Positions 43,272-51,537 of a stretch of DNA of 51,537 nucleotides are shown piece after piece. The stretch's first letter is position 1. Each line of letters opens with the position of its first letter. The notes beneath the pieces are model-generated. The model saw only the letters and a program-made list of their open reading frames with translations. It was not told the DNA's origin and did not search any database. The translations under genes and the position numbers were made by a program. The stretch comes from RGIG5579 sp045655865 (GTDB taxonomy: Bacteria > Bacillota > Clostridia > Oscillospirales > SIG627): contig JAZOQB010000050.1 in the NCBI GenBank assembly GCA_045655865.1, positions 1-51,537 of the forward strand, written 5' to 3'.

Positions 43272-43766
43272 ATGAAAAAGATCGGAATTGTTATGGGAAG
43301 CGATAGCGACCTTCCCGTTGTAAAAAAAGCGGCAGATACTCTGAAAGCGCTGGACATTCCCTTTGAGATCCACGTGTATTCCGCGCATAGAACGCCGGAA
43401 GAAGCGCGACAGTTTGCTCTCGGTGCTCGGGAAAACGGTTTTGGCGCCATTATCGCTGCTGCCGGTATGGCGGCTCATTTGGCAGGTGCCATTGCGGCAA
43501 ATACCACGCTTCCGGTGATCGGCATCCCTTGCAAGTCATCAAATTTAGATGGCCTGGACGCCCTTCTTTCCACTGTGATGATGCCCTCTGGCATCCCGGT
43601 TGCCACCGTTGCGGTAGACGGTGCCACCAACGCAGCCCTATTGGCGGCTGAAATTTTATCGGTATCCAATCCCGATATCGCAAAAAAGCTTGATGCAAAA
43701 CGTCGAGCAGATGCAGAAAAAGTTTTGGAAAAAGACCGTGCGGTAGCCGCGGAGTTTCAAAACTGA
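43272..43766 (+). CDS. purE: N5-CAIR mutase (class I PurE)
   Basis: PurE shifts the carboxyl of N5-carboxy-AIR to make CAIR. The 164-residue protein has GIVMGSDSDLP, the active-site SAHRTPEEA, AAAGMAAHLAG and VIGIPCKSSNLDGLD, all typical. The ATG at 43272 is preferred over that at 43269 because GGAGGTGG then has a 4-base spacing. The companion purK, needed to make N5-CAIR in the class I route, is not in this part of the cluster. Confidence 0.95.
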   Translation: MKKIGIVMGSDSDLPVVKKAADTLKALDIPFEIHVYSAHRTPEEARQFALGARENGFGAIIAAAGMAAHLAGAIAANTTLPVIGIPCKSSNLDGLDALLSTVMMPSGIPVATVAVDGATNAALLAAEILSVSNPDIAKKLDAKRRADAEKVLEKDRAVAAEFQN

Positions 43767-43811
43767 TTTTTTACGTTTTTATCACGGAAACCCTTTCTAG
43801 AAGGAGGCAAT

Positions 43812-45239
43812 ATGGGCGGTTTTTTTGGCGTAGTCAGTAAAAATGACGCCATGTCCGATGTTTTTTTCGGCACGGACTATCATTCCCATTTAGGAACCAA
43901 ACGCGGCGGTCTCGCGGCCTTTGACCCGGAAATCGGGTTACAGCGAGAGATAAAGAATATTGAAAACGCTCCTTTTCGAACCAAATTCGAACACATTTTT
44001 GAGGAAATGCGTGGGTGCAGCGCCATCGGTTGTATCAGTGATTATTATCCGCAACCCCTTTTGATCCGTTCCGCTCTTGGAGCTTATGCCATTTGCGTTT
44101 TGGGCGCCATCAATAACACAAATGAGTTGGTTGAAAAGTATTTTTCCACCAGTCACGGCGGCCATTTTGATGCAATGACCGGCGGTGCGGTTAACGCCAC
44201 TGAGTTGGTGGCAGCACTGATCAATCAAAAAGAGAGTTTTGTGGAAGGAATCCGATTTGTTCAGGAAAGCATTGACGGATCTGCCACCATATTGATTCTC
44301 AAATCCGACGGTAAAATTCTTGCGGCAAGAGACGCATTAGGAAGACTTCCGGTTCTGGTGGGAAAAAGGGAAGACGGGTATTGCATAACCTTTGAGTCTT
44401 TTGCTTCCTTAAAATTGGGCTATGAGTCTATAAAAGAGCTGGGACCCGGTGAGGTGGTAGAGATTTCCACTGACGGAATCCAGCAATTGCAGGCTCCCGG
44501 AGATAAAATGCGCATTTGCTCGTTTCTCTGGAGCTATTTTGGGTACCCCACTTCCACCTATGAGGGAGTGAATGTAGAGATCATGCGCTATCGTAACGGT
44601 CAAATTATGGCCAAGCATGACGAGAACGCGGATAACATCCAAGAGGTGGATTACGTGGGAGGGGTTCCGGATTCTGGCATACCACACGCCATTGGATACG
44701 CTCAGGAAAGCAACATCCCATTTGCCCGCGCTTTTATCAAATATACTCCTACCTGGTCACGGAGTTTTACTCCTACCATGCAGACTCAGCGGAATCGCAT
44801 CGCAAAAATGAAACAGATTCCGGTCCATGAGCTCATTCAGGGAAAGAGCCTCTTGTTTGTGGACGACTCCATTGTCCGCGGAACACAGATGAAGGGCACT
44901 GTGGATTTCCTTTATGAAAACGGAGCAAAGGCGGTTCACATTCGCTCAGCCTGTCCCCCGATTATGTACGGCTGCAAGTATCTGGGCTTTTCCCGAAGCA
45001 CCAGCGACATGGAGCTGATTGCCCGCCAAATCATTAGAGAGTTGGAAGGGGAAGAGGGCGACAAGTACTTGGAAGAATATAGTGACTTTACCACGGAACG
45101 TGGAAAGAAATTGAGGCAAGCCATTTGTGACAAGCTTCACTTTTCATCACTGGAGTTTCAGTCCCTGGAAGGGGTTATTGAGGCCATCGGCTTAGAGCCG
45201 TGTAAGCTTTGTACCTATTGTTGGAACGGAAAGGAATAA
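43812..45239 (+). CDS. purF: PurF-like amidophosphoribosyltransferase with degenerate glutaminase domain
   Basis: PurF makes phosphoribosylamine from PRPP and glutamine. The 475-residue protein has the N-terminal Ntn-hydrolase domain and a C-terminal phosphoribosyltransferase domain with an intact PRPP motif LLFVDDSIVRGTQMK (about 346-360). The start is MGGFFG where active enzymes have MCGIxG, so the catalytic Cys is Gly. The Arg loop (HVRYPT in E. coli) reads CISDYYP, and the oxyanion AHNGN reads VLGAIN. Putative 4Fe-4S ligands remain: a Cys in MRICSFLWSYF, another in PPIMYGCKYLG, and Cys464, Cys467 and Cys470 in CKLCTYC. It probably uses ammonia or a partner. AGAAGGAGG precedes the ATG. Confidence 0.92.
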   Translation: MGGFFGVVSKNDAMSDVFFGTDYHSHLGTKRGGLAAFDPEIGLQREIKNIENAPFRTKFEHIFEEMRGCSAIGCISDYYPQPLLIRSALGAYAICVLGAINNTNELVEKYFSTSHGGHFDAMTGGAVNATELVAALINQKESFVEGIRFVQESIDGSATILILKSDGKILAARDALGRLPVLVGKREDGYCITFESFASLKLGYESIKELGPGEVVEISTDGIQQLQAPGDKMRICSFLWSYFGYPTSTYEGVNVEIMRYRNGQIMAKHDENADNIQEVDYVGGVPDSGIPHAIGYAQESNIPFARAFIKYTPTWSRSFTPTMQTQRNRIAKMKQIPVHELIQGKSLLFVDDSIVRGTQMKGTVDFLYENGAKAVHIRSACPPIMYGCKYLGFSRSTSDMELIARQIIRELEGEEGDKYLEEYSDFTTERGKKLRQAICDKLHFSSLEFQSLEGVIEAIGLEPCKLCTYCWNGKE

Positions 45240-46286
45240 ATGAATATGAATACTCAGTCGAAATCCGATAGCTATGCTGCCGCCGGCGTAGACATTACCG
45301 CCGGCTACAAGGCCGTTGAACTAATGAAAAAGCACATTGCCAGAACCGTGATTCCCGGTGTCTGCTCCGACGTGGGCGGTTTCGGCGGACTTTTTGAGCT
45401 GGACCTTACCGGCATAAAGCGTCCCGTTTTGGTGAGCGGAACTGACGGTGTCGGTACCAAATTGAAAATAGCATTTCTCATGGATAAACACGATACCATT
45501 GGTATCGATTGCGTTGCCATGTGTGTCAACGACGTGATCTGCGTTGGCGCAAAGCCCTTGTTTTTCCTGGATTACATTGCCTGCGGTAAAAACGTGCCGG
45601 AGAGAATTGCAGACATCGTCAAAGGTGTGGCAGAAGGATGCGTTCAGGCTGGGGCGGCTCTCATTGGCGGGGAAACTGCGGAAATGCCCGGCTTTTACCC
45701 GGTAGATGAATATGATCTTGCCGGTTACTGCACCGGCGTTGTGGATAAGGGCCGAATGATCGATAATAAAAAAATGCGTGCGGGAGATGTTTTGATCGCG
45801 CTTCCTTCCAGCGGTGTCCACTCCAACGGATTTTCTTTGGTCAGAAAAGTGTTTGATGTGGAGAATGCCGAGATCAAAGTACCTTTGGCAGAACTGGGTG
45901 GCAAGAGCATCGGCGAAACGCTTCTCACCCCAACCAAAATCTACGTTAAACCTGTATTGGCTCTGTTGGATCAGGTGGAGGTGAAAGGCATTTCTCACAT
46001 CACCGGCGGCGGTTTTTATGAAAATATTCCCCGGAGCATCCCCGATGGCTTGGGCGCGAAGGTGGATAAGAACGCAGTGAAAGTCCTTCCCATTTTTGAT
46101 TTGATCGCAAAGCGTGGAGGCATCTCCGAGAGGGATATGTTTAATACCTTTAATATGGGTGTCGGTATGTGTGTCGTCGTTTCTGCTACAGACGCGGACA
46201 AAGCACTGTCCGTTTTAAAGGAGAATGGAGAAGAGGCCTATATCATCGGAGAAGTAGCTGCCATGGAAGACAAGGTGCTCCTATGA
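45240..46286 (+). CDS. purM: phosphoribosylformylglycinamidine cyclo-ligase
   Basis: PurM closes FGAM to AIR with ATP. The 348-residue protein has YAAAGVDITAG, PVLVSGTDGVGTKLKIAF, the GIDCVAMCVNDVICVGAKPLFFLDY core, IGGETAEMPGFY, LPSSGVHSNGFSLVR and HITGGGFYENIPR, all typical. The start follows the purF stop directly, with AAAGGA 6 bases upstream. Its stop overlaps purN as ATGA. Confidence 0.97.
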   Translation: MNMNTQSKSDSYAAAGVDITAGYKAVELMKKHIARTVIPGVCSDVGGFGGLFELDLTGIKRPVLVSGTDGVGTKLKIAFLMDKHDTIGIDCVAMCVNDVICVGAKPLFFLDYIACGKNVPERIADIVKGVAEGCVQAGAALIGGETAEMPGFYPVDEYDLAGYCTGVVDKGRMIDNKKMRAGDVLIALPSSGVHSNGFSLVRKVFDVENAEIKVPLAELGGKSIGETLLTPTKIYVKPVLALLDQVEVKGISHITGGGFYENIPRSIPDGLGAKVDKNAVKVLPIFDLIAKRGGISERDMFNTFNMGVGMCVVVSATDADKALSVLKENGEEAYIIGEVAAMEDKVLL

Positions 46287-46900
46287 GAAAAGTTCGGATC
46301 GCCGTTCTGGTTTCCGGAGGCGGTACTAACCTTCAGGCGCTCATTGACGCCGAGAAGGCAGGTGCCCTTCCCAGCGGTGTTCTTTCCCTTGTGATCTCAA
46401 GTTCCCCTTCCGCGTTTGCCCTGGAGCGTGCTGCCGTGGCGAAAATTCCGGCAGAAGTGGCTTGCAAGAAGGAATTGGGAAGCCAGGAGGCTTTTGAAGA
46501 GCGGATCGTTTCTCTTTTGGAAAAATTTCAGATCGATCTTATCGTCTTGGCAGGCTTTATGGCTATTTTAAGCGAGAAATTTACTTCTCGGTATCCTAAG
46601 CGTATCATTAATGTTCATCCCTCTCTGATCCCGTCTTTCTGTGGGAAGGGATACTATGGATTGCGCGTTCACCAGGCAGCTTTGTCTTACGGAGTCAAGG
46701 TCACGGGTGCTACGGTGCATTTTGTCAATGAAATACCGGACGGGGGAGAGATCATTCTCCAAAAAGCAGTGGCTATCCGTGAAAAGGATACCCCCGAATC
46801 CCTGCAAAAACGGGTGATGCGCCAAGCAGAATGGAAAATTTTGCCCCAGGCGGTAGAAAAGATTTCCGCCGAAATTTTGGTAGAAAGAAATGAGGAATAA
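46283..46900 (+). CDS. purN: phosphoribosylglycinamide formyltransferase
   Basis: PurN transfers a formyl group from 10-formyl-tetrahydrofolate to GAR. The 205-residue protein has IAVLVSGGGTNLQALIDA, LIVLAGFMAILS, the catalytic INVHPSLIPSF, HQAALSYGVKVTGATVHFV and the Asp of IPDGGEIILQ. The ATG at 46283 overlaps the purM stop; the longer open frame to 46169 lies within purM. Dependence on formyl-tetrahydrofolate links it to the ZTP riboswitch. Confidence 0.96.
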   Translation: MRKVRIAVLVSGGGTNLQALIDAEKAGALPSGVLSLVISSSPSAFALERAAVAKIPAEVACKKELGSQEAFEERIVSLLEKFQIDLIVLAGFMAILSEKFTSRYPKRIINVHPSLIPSFCGKGYYGLRVHQAALSYGVKVTGATVHFVNEIPDGGEIILQKAVAIREKDTPESLQKRVMRQAEWKILPQAVEKISAEILVERNEE

Positions 46901-46902
46901 CC

Positions 46903-47613
46903 ATGGCATTGTTTGATCTAAAGACCCTTCTGGAAGAAAATTCCTATCCGGGAAGGGGAATTGTAGTTGGGAAATCTCAAGATGGCAAGAGCGCTATGAT
47001 TGCCTACTTTATCATGGGGCGTAGCGAAAACAGCCGCAACCGTGTTTTCGAACGTTTTTCCGGTGGCATGCGCACCAAAGCTTACGATGAAGCGAAGGTT
47101 TCTGATCCCAGCTTGATCATCTACAATCCCTTTTTGGAAAAATGTGGGGTTGACGTGGTCACCAATGGGGACCAGACCGATACGGTTATGAACTTCCTCG
47201 ATGAGGGAAAAACTTTCGAGGAGGCGCTGATGACCCGGGAATTTGAGCCGGACTCTCCCAACTATACCCCCCGAATTTCGGGCGTGTTGTATTATGGGGA
47301 AGGGGATTTTTCCTATCACTTATCTATTCTAAAGAGCGCCGGCGGAGACCCTTCTGTTTGCAATCGCTACTTTTACCGTTATATGCCCCGAAACGGTATC
47401 GGGCATTTTATTCACACCTATCGTTGTGACGGCAACCCCATCCCTTCTTTTTACGGGGAACCGGAGGAGGTAGCTTTGCCCAATACCGCAAAGGAACTTG
47501 CAGAGCTTGTGTGGAACAGTCTGAATGCAGATAATAAGGTTTCGCTCTTTGTTCGCGCTGTTCCGCTAAATGGAGGCAAGCCGGAAGAGATCATCATCAA
47601 TAAAAATGTGTGA
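46903..47613 (+). CDS. purO: PurO-type IMP cyclohydrolase
   Basis: This 236-residue protein matches the archaeal-type IMP cyclohydrolase family (IMP_cyclohyd), which closes FAICAR to IMP and is unrelated to the PurH cyclohydrolase domain. Supporting segments are SYPGRGIVVGKS, AYFIMGRSENSRNR, DPSLIIYNP, TNGDQTDT, FEPDSPNYTPRISG and the end part FVRAVPLNGG. It begins 2 bp after purN and is followed 12 bp later by a transformylase lacking its own cyclohydrolase domain, so together they replace PurH. The assignment is strong from sequence pattern and context. Confidence 0.92.
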   Translation: MALFDLKTLLEENSYPGRGIVVGKSQDGKSAMIAYFIMGRSENSRNRVFERFSGGMRTKAYDEAKVSDPSLIIYNPFLEKCGVDVVTNGDQTDTVMNFLDEGKTFEEALMTREFEPDSPNYTPRISGVLYYGEGDFSYHLSILKSAGGDPSVCNRYFYRYMPRNGIGHFIHTYRCDGNPIPSFYGEPEEVALPNTAKELAELVWNSLNADNKVSLFVRAVPLNGGKPEEIIINKNV

Positions 47614-47625
47614 GGATGAAAAATC

Positions 47626-48810
47626 ATGAAAGAATTTGAATTGAAATATGGGTGCAATCCCAATCAGAAGCCTTCCCGTATCTATATGCACGACGGGACT
47701 GAGTTGCCGGTGGAGATTCTTTCCGGCAGACCCGGCTATATTAACTTTTTGGATGCTTTCAACTCTTGGCAGTTGGTAAAAGAATTAAAGGAGGCTCTGG
47801 GCCTTCCTGCGGCTACTTCCTTTAAACATGTCAGCCCCACCTCGGCGGCTGTGGCCGTACCTCTTTCCGACACACTGAAAAAAACCTATTTTGTCGATGA
47901 TGTAGAAGGTCTGGAAGATTCTCCCATTGCCATGGCATATGCCAGAGCCCGCGGCACAGACAGAATGTGTTCCTTCGGCGATTGGGTTGCTCTTTCCGAT
48001 ATTTGCGACGCTACCACCGCCCGCATGATAGGGCGCGAGGTTTCTGACGGTGTCATCGCTCCCGGCTATACCGAGGAGGCACTTGCCATCCTCCGGAAAA
48101 AGAGAAAGGGAAATTATAATGTGGTGAAGATCGATCCGAATTTTGTTCCCGATCCCACGGAGCGCAAGCAGGTCTTCGGCATCACCTTTGAGCAGGGGAG
48201 AAACAATTTCAAAATTGACCGATCTCTTCTTGAGAACATTGTTACACAAAACAAAAACTTGCCTGAAAGCGCCATCCGCGATCTGATCGTCGCGTTGATT
48301 ACCTTGAAATATACCCAGTCCAACTCCGTTTGCTTTGCAGTAGACGGACAGGCTATTGGCGTGGGCGCCGGACAGCAGTCACGTATCCACTGCACTCGCC
48401 TAGCGGGTACCAAAGCGGACACTTGGTTTTTGCGTCAGCATGAAAAGGTGTTAACCCTTCCTTTCCGCCCCGATTTGGGCAGACCGGAACGGGATAACGT
48501 GATTGATGGTTATATTAACAAGAATGAAGAGGATGTATGCGCCGAAGGTATTTGGCAGAAGTACTTCACACGCCGCCCCGAGCCGTTGACGGACGAGGAA
48601 GCCAAAGCCTACCTTGCCACCAAAGATGGCGTAGCCCTGGGATCTGACGCCTTCTTCCCCTTTGACGACAACATTGAGAGAGCTTTCCGTAGCGGTGTGA
48701 AGTACATTGCAGAGCCCGGCGGCTCTATTCGGGATGATGTGGTCATTTCCCGTTGCGACCAGCACGGCATGGTTATGGCCTTTACCGGAATGCGTCTGTT
48801 CCATCATTGA
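47626..48810 (+). CDS. stand-alone AICAR transformylase
   Basis: This 394-residue protein performs the penultimate step, formylation of AICAR with 10-formyl-tetrahydrofolate. It corresponds to the transformylase half of PurH only. It begins ELKYGCNPNQKPSRIY, has the catalytic Lys67-His68 in SFKHVSPTSAAVA, ALITLKYTQSNSVCFA, GVGAGQQSRIHCTRLAG and SDAFFPFDDNIE. The N-terminal MGS-like cyclohydrolase domain of PurH is absent, and that activity is supplied by the adjacent PurO. It has been called PurV in some purine surveys. GAGGA precedes the ATG. Confidence 0.93.
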   Translation: MKEFELKYGCNPNQKPSRIYMHDGTELPVEILSGRPGYINFLDAFNSWQLVKELKEALGLPAATSFKHVSPTSAAVAVPLSDTLKKTYFVDDVEGLEDSPIAMAYARARGTDRMCSFGDWVALSDICDATTARMIGREVSDGVIAPGYTEEALAILRKKRKGNYNVVKIDPNFVPDPTERKQVFGITFEQGRNNFKIDRSLLENIVTQNKNLPESAIRDLIVALITLKYTQSNSVCFAVDGQAIGVGAGQQSRIHCTRLAGTKADTWFLRQHEKVLTLPFRPDLGRPERDNVIDGYINKNEEDVCAEGIWQKYFTRRPEPLTDEEAKAYLATKDGVALGSDAFFPFDDNIERAFRSGVKYIAEPGGSIRDDVVISRCDQHGMVMAFTGMRLFHH

Positions 48811-48821
48811 TTGGAGGAGTT

Positions 48822-50087
48822 ATGAAGATATTGGTTGTTGGCGGTGGCGGCAGAGAGCATGCCATCATCAAATCCCTGAAGAAAAATCCCCGGATCGAAA
48901 CCATCTTTGCCCTTCCGGGAAACGGGGGCATGGCAAAGGATGCAGTCTGCGTTGCGATTGATGCCAAAGATATTTTAGGTATTACCAAGTTTGCCGTTGA
49001 AAACGGGATCGATTACGCTGTCGTAGCTCCGGATGACCCCTTGGTTTTGGGCGCAGTGGACGCTCTGGAGGAGAAGGGGATTCCATGCTTTGGCCCGCGG
49101 GCCAATGCGGCAATCATTGAAGGTAGCAAGGTTTTTTCTAAGAATCTGATGAAAAAATACGGGATTCCTACTGCGAGCTACGAGGTTTTCTCCGGAGTTG
49201 AGGAAGCGCTTTCCTATTTGGATACCGCTCCCATTCCCACCGTTATCAAGGCGGACGGATTGGCCCTTGGAAAAGGGGTCATTATCGCTCAGACTCGAGA
49301 GGAAGCCAAAGCGGCGGTTCGCTCCATGATGGAGGATAAGGTCTTTGGCAAAAGCGGGGATAACATCGTAATTGAAGAGTTTCTCACTGGGCCTGAAGTT
49401 TCGGTCCTGGCTTTCACTGACGGAAAAACGATGGTGCCCATGGTCTCATCTATGGACCACAAGCGTGCAGGAGACGGAGATACCGGCTTGAATACTGGCG
49501 GTATGGGGACCGTGGCACCCAATCCCTACTATACCAAAGAAATCGCCGATCAGTGCATGGAGACCATTTTTCTTCCCACCATGCGCGCTATGAATGCAGA
49601 AGGCCGTACCTTCCAGGGTTGTCTGTATTTTGGCTTGATGCTCACCCCCTGCGGCCCCAAAGTGATTGAATATAACTGCCGTTTTGGTGATCCCGAGACC
49701 CAGGTGGTACTACCGCTTTTGGAGAGTGATTTGTTTACCGTAATGCAAGCGGTGACAAACAAAACTCTCTCAGAAACAGAAGTGAAATTCAAAGACGAAA
49801 ACGCCTGTTGCGTTATCATGGCCTCTGAAGGCTATCCCTCCCACTACGAGAAGGGCTTTTCCATTTCCATTCCGGAAGAATTGGAAGAAAACGTTTACGT
49901 GGCGGGAGCTGCTCTGAAAGACGGCAAACTTGTAACAAACGGAGGAAGAGTGCTTGGTGCTACCGCCCTGGCTCCCACTTTAGAAGAAGCGGTAAAGAAG
50001 TCCTATTCTATGGTGGAGAAGATTCAGTTTGATCACGCCTATTTCCGCCACGATATCGGTGCGAAAGCCCTAATGCAAAAGAGGTAA
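48822..50087 (+). CDS. purD: phosphoribosylamine-glycine ligase
   Basis: PurD joins phosphoribosylamine to glycine with ATP. The 421-residue ATP-grasp protein has ILVVGGGGREHAI, PGNGGMAKDAV, YAVVAPDDPLVLG, FGPRANAAIIEGSK, VIKADGLALGKGV, GGMGTVAPNPYY and NCRFGDPETQVVLPLL, all typical. The ATG at 48822 follows TTGGAGGAG; the frame is open upstream into the transformylase gene, but that part is not conserved. PurD immediately consumes the unstable product of PurF. Confidence 0.97.
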   Translation: MKILVVGGGGREHAIIKSLKKNPRIETIFALPGNGGMAKDAVCVAIDAKDILGITKFAVENGIDYAVVAPDDPLVLGAVDALEEKGIPCFGPRANAAIIEGSKVFSKNLMKKYGIPTASYEVFSGVEEALSYLDTAPIPTVIKADGLALGKGVIIAQTREEAKAAVRSMMEDKVFGKSGDNIVIEEFLTGPEVSVLAFTDGKTMVPMVSSMDHKRAGDGDTGLNTGGMGTVAPNPYYTKEIADQCMETIFLPTMRAMNAEGRTFQGCLYFGLMLTPCGPKVIEYNCRFGDPETQVVLPLLESDLFTVMQAVTNKTLSETEVKFKDENACCVIMASEGYPSHYEKGFSISIPEELEENVYVAGAALKDGKLVTNGGRVLGATALAPTLEEAVKKSYSMVEKIQFDHAYFRHDIGAKALMQKR

Positions 50088-50090
50088 AAA

Positions 50091-51537
50091 ATGGTTTACA
50101 GAGTATTTGTGGAAAAGAAAAAGGAGCTGGCTCATGAAGCAAAGGCCCTTTTGTCTGATGTTCGTCAGATTTTGGGGATCAAAGCTCTTGAAGATGTTCG
50201 TATTTTTAATCGTTATGATGCGGAGAACATTACCGAGGAACTGTTTGAGTATGCCAAGAAAACGGTATTCTCCGAACCTCAGCTTGACATTGCTTCTTCT
50301 CAGGTCGATCTATCCGGAGCTACCGTTTTTGGTGTAGAGTTTTTGCCGGGACAGTTTGATCAGCGGGCGGATTCCGCTGCCCAGTGTATCCAGATCATCT
50401 CTCAGAAAGATCGCCCGGTCATCCGGACTGCCAAGATCTATGCCCTCTATGGCGAGCTTTCTGAAAAAGAGATCGCTGAGATCAAAAAGTATGTTATCAA
50501 TCCCGTAGAAGCCAGAGAAGCGGGTCTGGACAAGCCGGAGACTTTGCAGATCCAATATGATCTACCCACCGAAGTTAAGACTCTCACCGGCTTTATATCC
50601 CTTGACCGCGCCGGATTGGAGAGCTTTGTAAGCGAATATCGCCTTGCCATGGACGCGGACGATATCGCCTTCTGCCAGAAGTATTTTCAGGAGGAAGGTC
50701 GGGATCCCACGATCACCGAGATCCGCATGATCGATACCTATTGGTCCGATCATTGTCGCCATACTACCTTCCAAACCATCATCGACCAGGTTCGTTTTGA
50801 AGACGAGCTTTTACAAAAGGCCTATGAAGAGTATCTATCCATTCGCAAGGAGCTAGGTTCTAAAAAGCCGATTTGCCTTATGGATCTTGCTACCGTGGCG
50901 GTCAAGTATTTGAAAAAATCGGGAAAGATCAACAAGCTGGACGAATCTGAGGAGATCAACGCCTGTACGGTGAAGATAGAGGTAGAGGCGGATGGTAAAA
51001 AAGAGCCGTGGCTACTTCTGTTTAAGAATGAGACTCACAATCATCCAACAGAGATCGAGCCTTTTGGCGGAGCCGCAACCTGTATCGGCGGCGCTATTCG
51101 TGACCCCCTTTCCGGTAGATCCTATGTGTACGGTGCCATGCGTGTCACCGGTGCCGCAGATCCTTTGGTTCCGGTAAAGGACACCATCAAAGGAAAACTT
51201 CCTCAGAGAAAAATTGTTACCACCGCAGCAGCAGGATATTCTTCTTACGGAAACCAGATCGGTCTTGCCACCGGTATTGTGGATGAGATCTATCATCCCG
51301 GTTATGCGGCAAAGCGCATGGAGATCGGCGCGGTCATCGCAGCCGCTCCCGCAGAGAACGTGCGTCGTGAAGTGCCCGACCCCGAGGATATTGTCATCCT
51401 GCTTGGCGGACGTACCGGCCGCGACGGCTGCGGCGGTGCAACGGGTTCTTCCAAGTCGCACACCATGGAATCCTTGGAAAGCTGTGGCGCAGAGGTACAG
51501 AAGGGTAATGCACCCGAGGAAAGAAAGCTGCAAAGAC
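50091..51537 (+). CDS. purL: FGAM synthase, large single-chain form, 3' end cut by window
   Basis: PurL makes FGAM from FGAR, ATP and glutamine. The first 482 residues are visible. They match the large form of about 1250 residues: an N-terminal PurS-like part (VYRVFVEKKKELAHEAKALL), the linker segment TEIRMIDTYWSDHCRHTTF, and the ATP-binding core LFKNETHNHPTEIEPFGGAATCIGGAIRD with GRTGRDGCGGATGSSK. The glutaminase domain at the C-terminus is outside the window. The ATG at 50091 follows the purD stop by 3 bp with GAGGTAAAAA upstream. Confidence 0.95.
   Translation, partial: MVYRVFVEKKKELAHEAKALLSDVRQILGIKALEDVRIFNRYDAENITEELFEYAKKTVFSEPQLDIASSQVDLSGATVFGVEFLPGQFDQRADSAAQCIQIISQKDRPVIRTAKIYALYGELSEKEIAEIKKYVINPVEAREAGLDKPETLQIQYDLPTEVKTLTGFISLDRAGLESFVSEYRLAMDADDIAFCQKYFQEEGRDPTITEIRMIDTYWSDHCRHTTFQTIIDQVRFEDELLQKAYEEYLSIRKELGSKKPICLMDLATVAVKYLKKSGKINKLDESEEINACTVKIEVEADGKKEPWLLLFKNETHNHPTEIEPFGGAATCIGGAIRDPLSGRSYVYGAMRVTGAADPLVPVKDTIKGKLPQRKIVTTAAAGYSSYGNQIGLATGIVDEIYHPGYAAKRMEIGAVIAAAPAENVRREVPDPEDIVILLGGRTGRDGCGGATGSSKSHTMESLESCGAEVQKGNAPEERKLQR

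Noticed and set aside
46169..46282. Open frame extending purN upstream
   Set aside because: It lies within purM, and the ATGA overlap at 46283 gives the conserved start.
1..51537. Mobile elements or CRISPR arrays
   Set aside because: No transposase, integrase, regularly spaced direct repeats or cas gene was seen on either strand.

Overview
The window looks like chromosomal DNA of a Clostridia-class member of the Bacillota, probably an Oscillospiraceae/Lachnospiraceae-type gut anaerobe. The reasons are AGGAGG-type ribosome binding sites, TTGACA-17-TATAAT promoters, a SCIFF peptide with its radical-SAM maturase (a clostridial hallmark), a B-class dihydroorotate dehydrogenase (pyrK/pyrD), meso-diaminopimelate dehydrogenase, type II pantothenate kinase and a PurO/stand-alone AICAR transformylase pair. 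No insertion sequence, prophage, integrase or CRISPR array was seen. The first and last genes are cut by the window edges.

Layout. 1-2955: end of a surface-polysaccharide locus (rmlD, rmlC, flippase). 2998-5938, minus strand: SCIFF peptide, its thioether-forming maturase and a PLP-dependent Orn/Lys/Arg-type decarboxylase translationally coupled to the maturase. 6107-14356: mixed housekeeping genes (sfsA, MATE pump, a permuted papain-like protein, tRNA-Leu, an FAD oxidoreductase, a histidine phosphatase, an ECF S-component, ddh, a PflA-like radical SAM protein). 14491-22550: coaW, then the conserved origin-linked block rpmH-rnpA-yidD-yidC-jag-mnmE-mnmG-rsmG, without dnaA or parAB on either side. 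22674-32790: a tiny membrane protein, a DUF4830-like protein, an ABC-F ATPase, gdhA, a divergent CapA-like protein, radC, a GH31 glycosidase and a DMT transporter.

33006-51537 is a continuous nucleotide-biosynthesis supercluster on the plus strand. It runs pyrC-carB-pyrK-pyrD-pyrF-pyrE-pyrB, then guaB, then a ZTP/ZMP (pfl) riboswitch, then purE-purF-purM-purN-purO-AICAR transformylase-purD-purL. The pyrimidine part has its own strong promoter and a leader hairpin that looks like an attenuator. The purine part has its own promoter and the ZTP riboswitch, whose terminator shares bases with the aptamer.

The most interesting content lies in this supercluster. PurF has lost the N-terminal nucleophilic cysteine and other glutaminase residues. 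The small (glutaminase) subunit carA is missing from the pyr operon. PyrB carries a C-terminal zinc module whose four cysteines have exactly the spacing of the E. coli PyrI zinc site, but there is no room for PyrI's allosteric nucleotide-binding domain. PurH is replaced by a PurO-type cyclohydrolase plus a separate transformylase. Outside the cluster, the SCIFF peptide has an extra cysteine and a Gly where the cross-linked Thr is usually found, and a CapA-family protein has lost most of its metal-site motifs.
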